From assembly GCA_009773185.1 (NCBI GenBank), contig WPIF01000022.1, positions 1 to 57,194 of the forward strand: 57,194 bases of DNA. Reading direction: 5' to 3'. The DNA comes from Nitrospirota bacterium. GTDB lineage: Bacteria; Nitrospirota; Thermodesulfovibrionia; Thermodesulfovibrionales; UBA1546. Below the pieces are notes generated by a model that did no database searches, had not been told where the DNA came from, and worked only from the letters and a program-made list of their open reading frames with translations. Of this stretch, positions 50,971 through 57,194 are shown in pieces (positions within the stretch are counted from its first letter, which is position 1; each line of letters starts with the position of its first letter). A program made the position numbers and the translations under genes.

Positions 50971-52143
50971 ATGATAATTGAAAGGGCTGTTTATGCAAGG
51001 ATAAAGCCTCTTGTTGGTTCTTCGGAAGCAATTGTTATTACCGGCATGCGCCGTGTGGGGAAAACTACCCTGCTCCGGTACATAATGGAAAAAATCGAAT
51101 CAAAAAATAAAATATATATTGATCTGGAGAACCCGGCTAACAGAAAGTATTTTGAGGAAAACAACTACGACAAGATAGTGGACAGCCTGAGATTCCTCGG
51201 AATGAGCATTAAGGCAAGAGGGTATATTTTTCTGGATGAAATCCAGCTTGTCAAAAATATTTCCTCGATTGTCAAATATTTGCATGACCATTATAACATC
51301 AAATTTTTTCTTAGCGGTTCTTCAAGTTTTTATCTTAAAAATTTATTTTCGGAATCTCTTGCCGGGAGGAAGTATATCTTTGAACTTTTTCCGCTGACTT
51401 TTGGCGAGTTTTTGAGCATGAAAAATACAGGGCTGAATCTGAGTGTTTTGAAGGAAGGCGCTATTTCATCTGCGGTATTTGAACAGATAAGCAGGTATTA
51501 CAGGGAATATGTCTTGTTCGGCGGCTTTCCCGGCGTGGTTTTGAAAGAATCTATACAGGAGAAAAAAACTATGCTGGAAGAAGTTTTTTCTTCCTATTTT
51601 CAACTGGAAGTTATACAGCTTGGAGATTTTAGAAAAGCGAATGTTATAAGAGATTTGATACTTCTGCTTCTGGAAAGGACCGGCTCCAAATTGGATATTC
51701 AGAAACTGTCCAGGGAATTGCAGGTGTCGAGGGAAACAATCGCCAATTACATCGCATTTCTGGAAAGCACATATTTCATATTTTTGGTGCGGCCGTTCAG
51801 CCGCAACAGGGATTCGGAGATACGAAGCATGCCCAAGTTTTATCTGTGCGATACAGGGTTGGTAAATCAATTTGCCAGAGTAAGCGAAGGAGCGCTCTTT
51901 GAGAACGCGGTTTTTTCTGCTCTAAGAAATAAAGGCGAGGTCAACTATTTTCAGAAAAAAAGCGGGGTGGAAATAGATTTTATTGTGAATAAAAAACTTG
52001 CCTATGAGGTCAAGCTGAAGGCTTATGAACAGGATATGAGAAAGTTGGCTGTTCTTGCGGATGAACTTAAGCTGAAAGGCTATAAGATAATATCCCAAAA
52101 ATACAGTGGGCTTAAAAATGTTGCGTATGGATTTAATCTGTAA
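50971..52143 (+). CDS. AAA-type ATPase with DUF4143 (ATP-binding protein)
   Basis: This 390-aa protein has Walker A ITGMRRVGKTTLLRY at about 23-37 and Walker B GYIFLDEIQLV near 90. The sensor segment FFLSGSSSFYLKNLFSESLAGR and the LFPLTFGEFLSM motif are characteristic of the DUF4173/DUF4143 ATPase family. A winged-helix follows (LSRELQVSRETIANYIAFLE). The C-terminal DUF4143 has FENAVFSALRNKGEVNYF and SGVEIDFIVNKKLAYEVKL, a PD-(D/E)XK-like core. The function of the family is unknown; such genes are mobile and often solitary. The start is at ATG 50971, just after the palindrome. There is no adjacent partner. Confidence 0.88.
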   Translation: MIIERAVYARIKPLVGSSEAIVITGMRRVGKTTLLRYIMEKIESKNKIYIDLENPANRKYFEENNYDKIVDSLRFLGMSIKARGYIFLDEIQLVKNISSIVKYLHDHYNIKFFLSGSSSFYLKNLFSESLAGRKYIFELFPLTFGEFLSMKNTGLNLSVLKEGAISSAVFEQISRYYREYVLFGGFPGVVLKESIQEKKTMLEEVFSSYFQLEVIQLGDFRKANVIRDLILLLLERTGSKLDIQKLSRELQVSRETIANYIAFLESTYFIFLVRPFSRNRDSEIRSMPKFYLCDTGLVNQFARVSEGALFENAVFSALRNKGEVNYFQKKSGVEIDFIVNKKLAYEVKLKAYEQDMRKLAVLADELKLKGYKIISQKYSGLKNVAYGFNL

Positions 52144-52163
52144 TTACTAGGGAGTTCATAACT

Positions 52164-52199
52164 ATGAGGACATTGACGCTTGTTGCCGATTGCCGATGA
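52164..52199 (+). CDS. Possible 11-codon leader ORF coupled to resB
   Basis: ATG 52164, preceded by GGGAG, reads MRTLTLVADCR and stops at TGA 52197-52199. That stop overlaps the resB ATG at 52196 (ATGA). It may couple or attenuate translation of resB, or be chance. Confidence 0.3.
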   Translation: MRTLTLVADCR

Positions 52200-53248
52200 T
52201 ACGCAAGATATATAAATTTCTCTCTTCTACGAAGCTTGCCCTGATATTGCTGATCGCTATCTTTGCATGCTGCGTGATGGGTGTCACGATTTTACGCGGG
52301 GAGCGGGCGTGGAGACTGATCTTCAATACGCTCTGGTTCAACGGGCTTCTAATCTTTTTGGTAGCGAATGTGGCATTCTGCTTTTTCGGCAGGATATGGG
52401 GCAGAAAGCTTACTCTCATTTCCCTTGGCATGATACTTTTTCATCTCAGTTTCGTAGCGATATTAGGAGGCATTGTCTACAACAGCCTTTTCTATTTCAG
52501 GGGCGTAATCAGGCTTACCGAGGGAGAAACACTTCCCAATGGAGAACTGCAAAGCTATGATATTGTAGACAGAGGGCGTTTTTTCAGCTTTGCGAAGCTG
52601 AAAGGCGAAACAACGCTTATCAAAATGCATAAAGGTTACAAAGTAAACGGCGCGGATAAACAAGTGGCTTACGAGGTTGCCGTTGGTGAGGGGCGCTCCA
52701 AACAACAAGGGATTATCTATATCACGCACAAACTTGATCACAATGGCTTCGGTTATTTCCGCGACAAGGAAGGCTATTCAATCCTGATCGTCCTCTATGA
52801 TAAACTGGGCAGGGAACTCTATGGCGCATATGTTTCGCTCCAAAGCCTGAAGCAGAAGGATAACTTGTATCTCTACACAACCGGAACAAAGTACGCTCCT
52901 GGAAATTTTCCATTCCCTCAGCCCCCCTCGGAGCCTCTTTTCGCTCTTCAGGCAGCCTATAATCCAGACCCGAAAAAAGAGAGGGGAGGCGATACGATTT
53001 TTAAAGTCTGGAGTCTTGTCGAATCAGAAGCAGAATCTAAAGGAAAGCCATTTGCAGAGGGCAAGGCTGCAATCGGAGAAAAGATTCGGATTGGCGATTA
53101 TTATCTTTCAGCAAGAGAAGTGCGCTATTGGGTCGGAATGAATGTGCGCTACGAACCCGGCAAGCCGATTGTGCTTGCAAGCCTCTGGGTTGGGCTGGGA
53201 GGCATGGTTATCACTTTTATCGGCCGAATGAGGAAAGGCAAAAAGTAA
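52196..53248 (+). CDS. resB: ResB-family cytochrome c biogenesis protein
   Basis: This protein of about 350 aa begins MIRKIYKFLSSTKLALILL, a typical ResB/Ccs1 N-terminus, with TM helices at about 14-34, 48-66 and 74-94. A large periplasmic domain (about 100-320) is followed by a final TM (about 326-345, PIVLASLWVGLGGMVITFIG). With CcsA it makes the system II haem lyase that attaches haem to CXXCH cytochromes outside the membrane. It is the compact form of ResB. ATG 52196 is preferred over TTG 52190. ccsA follows 110 bp downstream, separated by a repeat. Confidence 0.9.
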   Translation: MIRKIYKFLSSTKLALILLIAIFACCVMGVTILRGERAWRLIFNTLWFNGLLIFLVANVAFCFFGRIWGRKLTLISLGMILFHLSFVAILGGIVYNSLFYFRGVIRLTEGETLPNGELQSYDIVDRGRFFSFAKLKGETTLIKMHKGYKVNGADKQVAYEVAVGEGRSKQQGIIYITHKLDHNGFGYFRDKEGYSILIVLYDKLGRELYGAYVSLQSLKQKDNLYLYTTGTKYAPGNFPFPQPPSEPLFALQAAYNPDPKKERGGDTIFKVWSLVESEAESKGKPFAEGKAAIGEKIRIGDYYLSAREVRYWVGMNVRYEPGKPIVLASLWVGLGGMVITFIGRMRKGKK

Positions 53249-53254
53249 GTCTTT

Positions 53255-53314
53255 CAGCGATTAGCGCTCAGTTTTCAGTTTAAGGCTTGGCTGGAAACTG
53301 ATGGCTGATAGCTG
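53255..53314. repeat. Inverted repeat with period-7 arms between resB and ccsA
   Basis: The left arm is CAGCGAT, TAGCGCT, CAGTTTT, CAGTT. The right arm read on the minus strand is CAGCTAT, CAGCCAT, CAGTTTC, CAGCC. The two 26-nt arms agree at 19 positions as inverted repeats. Downstream, ATGCT/AGCAT followed by a T-run (53322-53347) could be a weak terminator. Confidence 0.7.
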
Positions 53315-53358
53315 TTTGTTAATGCTATAATAAAGCATCCTTTTTTTGAGGTGATAAA

Positions 53359-54183
53359 ATGAAACCAGAATACGCATTTTTTTGGATTGCTGTAGGATTG
53401 TATGGCTTGAGCGCTTGCAGTTATATCTTCGGCATTATTGCCAGGAATGAAAAACTTTTTCTTTTCGGTTTGTATAGCGCATTAGCAGGGTATATCCCGC
53501 ATACTGCTGTTATAGCTATTCGCTGGTCAGAGACAGGCATCAGCCCTTTTTTTACAATTTCAGAGTCTATTGTTTTTGGTATTTTCTGCTCTGTTCTAAT
53601 TTTCGTGACTTTAGAATTTTCGAATAAAAAAGTACGGCCATTGGGTGTGCTTGTTATGCCGGTAGCCTTTGTCATGATGGGCTGGGCGGGAACGCTTACA
53701 AAGGATGCGGCATCACAAATTGCGCCTTCTCTTCAGAGCTGGTGGATATGGGTGCATATCATTGGTGCCGGAACAGGGTTTGGTTCAGTGCTTGTTGCAG
53801 CAGGTTTGGGCCTGATGTATCTGCTCAAAGAGAAATATTCCGGCGGGATATATGAAAAACTGCCTGACCTTCAGTCTATTGATAACCTTGGCTACAGGTT
53901 CGTTGCAGGCGGGTTCATAATGTATGGCTTGATGATTGTATCAGGAGCCTTCTGGGCGAATCAGGTGAAAGGCAATTACTGGAACTGGGATCCCGTGGAG
54001 GTCTGGTCGCTTATCTCCTGGCTCATTTACGGGATATACCTGCATTTGCGGATAACCATGGGCTGGCGCGGCAGAAGGCTTGCATGGTATGCGCTGATTG
54101 CCCTGGCAGCGATGATAATCAGCTACTGGGGTATTCCTTTTACTGTTGAAACGTTTCATGCTGGGTTCAGGATAGAACATTAG
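53359..54183 (+). CDS. ccsA: CcsA/ResC cytochrome c haem lyase subunit
   Basis: This 274-aa polytopic protein has about eight TM helices. The WWD signature WANQVKGNYWNWDPVEVWSL near residues 199-218, with flanking His in HIIGAGTGFG and HLRITMGWRG, marks the CcsA haem-handling protein. It pairs with the upstream ResB as a complete system II. It is distinct from the hemA-linked paralogue at 5291-6112, in which the NWDP core is replaced by RGDP. Position next to the cytochrome-rich part of the window suggests it matures these cytochromes. Confidence 0.92.
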   Translation: MKPEYAFFWIAVGLYGLSACSYIFGIIARNEKLFLFGLYSALAGYIPHTAVIAIRWSETGISPFFTISESIVFGIFCSVLIFVTLEFSNKKVRPLGVLVMPVAFVMMGWAGTLTKDAASQIAPSLQSWWIWVHIIGAGTGFGSVLVAAGLGLMYLLKEKYSGGIYEKLPDLQSIDNLGYRFVAGGFIMYGLMIVSGAFWANQVKGNYWNWDPVEVWSLISWLIYGIYLHLRITMGWRGRRLAWYALIALAAMIISYWGIPFTVETFHAGFRIEH

Positions 54184-54218
54184 CAGGATGCTGAAAAAGT
54201 ATTTTAGGGTTTTTCTCT

Positions 54219-54287
54219 GCCATTCCCGTGGAGACGGGAATCCAGTGGTTTCAAATGCCTCTGGATACCCGCTTTTGCGGGTATGAC
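54219..54287. repeat. Paired-hairpin palindromic repeat, copy 3
   Basis: The hairpins ATTCCCGT/ACGGGAAT and ATACCCGC/GCGGGTAT (8 bp, 4-nt loops) are joined by CCAG...CTGG, and the right end is ATGAC. An ORF running through it from 54228 is repeat translation fused in frame to the radical SAM gene. Confidence 0.8.
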
Positions 54288-54305
54288 AACCTTTATTTAT
54301 TGCAG

Positions 54306-55622
54306 ATGAAAGTTGCCGTTATTTCTCCTCGTTTCCCTTTTTCCGGCAGGGTGCCTATGGTCCCGCCGATTCTCGAATACCTTGGCGCTCTTACATTGAA
54401 GGCGCAACCTGATGCTGAAATCGAGCTTATTGATGCCAATGTAAGTGAATCGAGGCCGGAAGATATTGATGCCGACATTATCGGTATCAGTTCTATGACG
54501 GCTACGGTGACCTGGGCATACAGTTTAGCCGACGAGCTAAGGGCGCTCGGCAAGCGAGTCGTCCTCGGCGGTATTCATCCGACTGCGCTGCCGGAGGAAG
54601 CGAAGAAACATGCTGATGCTGTGGTCGTGGGAGAGGCGGAATCGGTATGGGGTAAGCTTCTTAAAGATGCTCTGCGAGGGCAACTCGAGCCGTTTTACTA
54701 TGGAGAGCGACTATGTCTCGATGATCTGCCTCTTCCTTTGGCAGGCCGGGTGAAAGGGCCGTATAAATTCAGGGCTGTATTTACTGCAAGGGGCTGTCCT
54801 TACAAATGTTCGTTTTGTTCGGTGAGGAAATTTTTTGGAGATACAATACGCTACCGGCCGGTAAGGAACGTGGTTGAAGAGGTAGAGAAATGCACCGGGA
54901 AAATTTACTTTAACGGAGATGACAATATCTGGGGCGGCGACGTGCAGAGAGCAATTGAACTCTTTACCGAACTTTCAAAAGGAACCCCAAAATACTGGTA
55001 TGGGTTCGGCGACCTGCGCGCCCCGCAGTCTCCGGCTGGCGATAGGCTTCTGGCCGCTGCCCAGGCGAGTGGCCTGTTTTCAGTATGGGCGGGATGGGAG
55101 ACGTCATCCGGTGAAGGTTTGAAGATTTATCATGCGTCGGCAAAGCAGGGAAGAGACCGGGAGGATGCGGTCAGGAGGATAAAAGACCACGGGATTGACG
55201 TTACGCTTTTTGTGGTGCTGGGGGGACGCACTGATGCTGCAGGGGATTTTGAGCGCGCTGTTGCTTTAGCAGGGAGGCTTGGCGTCAGCATTCACCCGGT
55301 GCTGCTTACCCCTCTGCCTGGAACAGAGCTTTATGATGAGTATAAACCGTATCTTCTGCCGGATAGAGGCTGGGAGTTTTTTACCGGTGTAAACGCGGTT
55401 TTTGAACACCCGACCATGAGCTCTATAGAGAGAGAAAAGATGTACTATGAGACATCTCTTAAGTTATTAGGCTCAGGGAGAATTATGAATCATTTGTGCG
55501 AAATCTCATGGAAGGGCTTTCCGATGACTCATCTCATGTCGCTGATGATGCAGCTCCCGATGAAAAGGGCGATGCACAAGGCATACGCGGAATGGAAGAG
55601 TTACATGAGGAGCGCTCTGTGA
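54306..55622 (+). CDS. B12-binding domain radical SAM protein (first of tandem pair)
   Basis: This protein of about 438 aa starts MKVAVISPRFPFSGRVPMVPP. The cobalamin-binding-like Rossmann domain (about 1-130) has IGISSMTATVTWAYSLADEL and VVLGGIHPTALPEE. The radical SAM motif ARGCPYKCSFCS gives the CX3CX2C cluster at about 164-171. The C-terminal part has HPVLLTPLPGTELYDEYKP. This is the BchE/methylthiotransferase-like B12-radical SAM family; the substrate is unknown. ATG 54306 follows a repeat without a good Shine-Dalgarno. Its stop overlaps the GTG start of the paralogue (GTGA). Confidence 0.88.
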   Translation: MKVAVISPRFPFSGRVPMVPPILEYLGALTLKAQPDAEIELIDANVSESRPEDIDADIIGISSMTATVTWAYSLADELRALGKRVVLGGIHPTALPEEAKKHADAVVVGEAESVWGKLLKDALRGQLEPFYYGERLCLDDLPLPLAGRVKGPYKFRAVFTARGCPYKCSFCSVRKFFGDTIRYRPVRNVVEEVEKCTGKIYFNGDDNIWGGDVQRAIELFTELSKGTPKYWYGFGDLRAPQSPAGDRLLAAAQASGLFSVWAGWETSSGEGLKIYHASAKQGRDREDAVRRIKDHGIDVTLFVVLGGRTDAAGDFERAVALAGRLGVSIHPVLLTPLPGTELYDEYKPYLLPDRGWEFFTGVNAVFEHPTMSSIEREKMYYETSLKLLGSGRIMNHLCEISWKGFPMTHLMSLMMQLPMKRAMHKAYAEWKSYMRSAL

Positions 55623-56986
55623 AACTCTGTATAATCTTTCCGCCTTTGCCGTTCGGCTGGGCGCCGATAGCTCCGCCGAGTCTTGAGTATCTTGCTGCGC
55701 TTACCCGGCGCGCAGACCCTGATATTGAAATCGAGTTGATAAGCGCCGGCGCCGACCCTGAGGCAATTGACAGGTTGGAATGTGACCTTGCGGCAATAAG
55801 CATTCTTACCCCCACAGCTGTGGCAGGCTACCAAATTGCAGAGAAACTGCGGGCGCGGGGAATCAAAATTGTTTTTGGCAATATGCATGCGTCTGCAATG
55901 CCTGAGGAGGCTAAGGCACATGGTGATGCAGTTGTGATAGGCGAGGCTGAATCAGTCTGGCCCGAGGCGCTGAAAGATTTTCGTAAGGGCGAACTGAAAC
56001 CATTTTATCGTGGAGAACAAATCTCTCTCGAAGACCTTCCAACGCCTCTTTATGGTTTTCTGAAGGGGAAACGCAAACATCAATTCAGAATTGTGAATAC
56101 CTCACGCGGCTGTCCGTATAACTGCACGTTCTGTTCAGTAAAGCCTTTTTACGGGCCGCGGATTCGTTTTCGGCCCATTGAACATGTGGTGCGTGATGTG
56201 GCGGCAATCCCTGAGAAGATGTATATAAACGGCGACGAAAACATCTGGTGGACGGGAAAGGCGGAGCGCGCTATTGAGCTCTTTACCGCGCTCAGGGGAA
56301 GCGGCAAGCGCTGGATGGGTTTTGGCAGCCTCGGCCCTGTGCTTTCGCCTGTTGGCCCCCGTATGCTGAAAGCGGCAAGGGAGAGCGGGCTGCTTTCACT
56401 CTGGGTAGGCTGGGAGTCAATCTCGGATGAAGGGTTGAGAATGTTTGCTGCAGACGGAAAGATAGGCGTTGACCGCGAGCGGGCAGTGAAGACGCTCAGG
56501 GATCACGGCATTGACGTCTCTTTATTCTACATGCTCGGCAGCCGCCATGATTCGCTCGATGATTTCAAGCGTTCTGTGGAAATTGCAGACAGACTTGGCG
56601 TTAGTATGCATCCCTCGCTGGTTGTTCCTTATCCCGGGACTAAGCTGCACGAGCAGTATGAACCATATATTTACAAGGGATTGGGCTGGGAATACTATAA
56701 CGGGGCATACGCGCTCTTTGAGCATCCGGATCCTGCCATGACGCCGGAAGTTCGCGAAGAGCTTTTTTTTGAGACTTCACTCGAACTGTTAAGTTTCGGA
56801 AGGGTGCTGCGGCATGTTATCAAGGTTCCAATGCAGGGTTTTCCGCATGCACACATTTTGTCGCTTATGGCGCAGATACCAGTGAGGCATGGCATGAAGA
56901 TAGCTTATGAGAAATGGAAAGCTGAGAGGGAGTCAGTGGCTCAAAAAAGGAAAAGGCGTAATCAATCCGGTCGGTCTGAGGAATGA
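55619..56986 (+). CDS. B12-binding domain radical SAM protein (second of tandem pair)
   Basis: This protein of about 455 aa starts at GTG 55619, overlapping the TGA of the first gene. The upstream in-frame ATG at 55496 would lie deep inside that gene. It has the same domains: the B12-like Rossmann (AISILTPTAVAGYQIAEKL, VFGNMHASAMPEE), the cluster motif SRGCPYNCTFCSVKPFYGPR near residues 161-180, then YINGDENIWW and HPSLVVPYPGTKLHEQYEP. The pair is clearly paralogous, sharing order and motifs, and may form a heterodimer or act in succession on one substrate. A terminator follows. Confidence 0.88.
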   Translation: MKLCIIFPPLPFGWAPIAPPSLEYLAALTRRADPDIEIELISAGADPEAIDRLECDLAAISILTPTAVAGYQIAEKLRARGIKIVFGNMHASAMPEEAKAHGDAVVIGEAESVWPEALKDFRKGELKPFYRGEQISLEDLPTPLYGFLKGKRKHQFRIVNTSRGCPYNCTFCSVKPFYGPRIRFRPIEHVVRDVAAIPEKMYINGDENIWWTGKAERAIELFTALRGSGKRWMGFGSLGPVLSPVGPRMLKAARESGLLSLWVGWESISDEGLRMFAADGKIGVDRERAVKTLRDHGIDVSLFYMLGSRHDSLDDFKRSVEIADRLGVSMHPSLVVPYPGTKLHEQYEPYIYKGLGWEYYNGAYALFEHPDPAMTPEVREELFFETSLELLSFGRVLRHVIKVPMQGFPHAHILSLMAQIPVRHGMKIAYEKWKAERESVAQKRKRRNQSGRSEE

Positions 56987-57017
56987 CTTAGACAATGGAA
57001 GCGAGTGCCTTAAATTT

Positions 57018-57038
57018 AGGCAGTCTTGCCTATTTTTT
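57018..57038 (+). terminator. Rho-independent terminator after the radical SAM pair
   Basis: AGGCA-GTCT-TGCCT is followed by ATTTTTT, about 32 bp after the stop codon. The rest of the window (57039-57194) has no gene that I can support. Confidence 0.75.
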
Positions 57039-57117
57039 GCGCATGATGTAATTTATTGGTATAGAGACAGTCATGGCGCTTGAATGAACCTCTTTAATCT
57101 AACACGTTATCAGAGTT

Positions 57118-57135
57118 CCACGGGCTTGCCCGTGG
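57118..57135. repeat. Short palindrome CCACGGGCTTGCCCGTGG
   Basis: Perfect 8-bp arms enclose a 2-nt centre, in intergenic DNA near the window end. Confidence 0.5.
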
Positions 57136-57194
57136 GTGAATGATGTCCGGAGATATTTTGGTATACTGATGCATTGTGGAGAACCGTTTATCAG

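Noticed and set aside
54228-54305. N-terminal extension of the first radical SAM ORF
   Set aside because: The extension is translated palindromic repeat; the conserved domain begins at the ATG at 54306.

Overview
The window reads as a chromosomal segment of an anaerobic, respiratory, Gram-negative bacterium. Supporting signs are a large investment in multiheme c-type cytochromes, system II cytochrome c maturation (ResB/CcsA) rather than system I, an NrfCD-type quinone module, an outer-membrane Slp lipoprotein, a pilMNOPQ operon and two probable selenocysteine (UGA) codons. This mix fits Nitrospirota (Thermodesulfovibrionia-like) or a deltaproteobacterial lineage; no rRNA or ribosomal protein gene is present to settle it. 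There is no transposase, phage or CRISPR array. Dispersed palindromic repeats are abundant, and several have become part of gene ends.

Layout. 0.2-1.2 kb: dgt (+). 1.3-12.1 kb: a minus-strand run holding a PAS hybrid histidine kinase interrupted by one in-frame TGA, then, in transcription order, a small exported protein, argG, dprA, topA, a MobB-like P-loop protein without a normal start codon, a 57-aa HTH protein, ccsA/hemX and hemA, the last four joined by ATGA overlaps. 12.2-14.9 kb: a two-CW protein, tRNA-Ala(CGC), a 4-heme lipoprotein, a 55-codon dual-CXXC gene with an in-frame TGA, and a coiled-coil tail-anchored protein. 15.1-18.7 kb: a four-gene redox complex (11-heme membrane cytochrome, 4-heme cytochrome, Tat-type 4x[4Fe-4S] protein, NrfD-type integral membrane protein). 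18.8-23.5 kb: slp, bactofilin, M23 peptidase, purM and an acyl-CoA synthetase. 23.6-28.9 kb: a promoter, a small membrane protein, pilM-N-O-P-Q and an M29 aminopeptidase, almost all overlapping. 29-34.2 kb: cutA, an NlpC/P60 protein, a 9-heme cytochrome, pcm, an FAD dehydrogenase and surE.

34.7-47.2 kb: an extracytoplasmic electron-transfer cluster behind a candidate sigma-54 promoter. It encodes a 4-heme cytochrome, a 920-aa NHL/BACON/FG-GAP protein, a roughly 1050-aa cytochrome with 19 CXXCH plus five CX4CH and one CX3CH motif, a 1362-aa propeller/FN3/multiheme protein, and a parallel beta-helix protein with a FIMAH-like tail. 47.3-50.9 kb: small proteins among duplicated GC-rich repeats, then a propeller lipoprotein and a small secreted protein, with a relic of a second copy downstream. 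51-52.1 kb: a DUF4143 ATPase behind a palindrome. 52.2-54.2 kb: a ResB-CcsA pair that could serve the cytochromes in the window. 54.3-57 kb: two overlapping tandem B12-binding radical SAM genes, then a terminator.

Most notable observations: (1) two in-frame UGA codons about 10 kb apart, each followed at a suitable distance by a hairpin resembling a bacterial SECIS, one in a tiny dual-CXXC protein and one in a PAS domain of a hybrid histidine kinase; (2) a family of inverted repeats whose arms are degenerate tandem 7- or 8-mers of differing sequence, parts of which encode signal peptides and gene ends; (3) the giant cytochrome cluster with non-canonical heme motifs.
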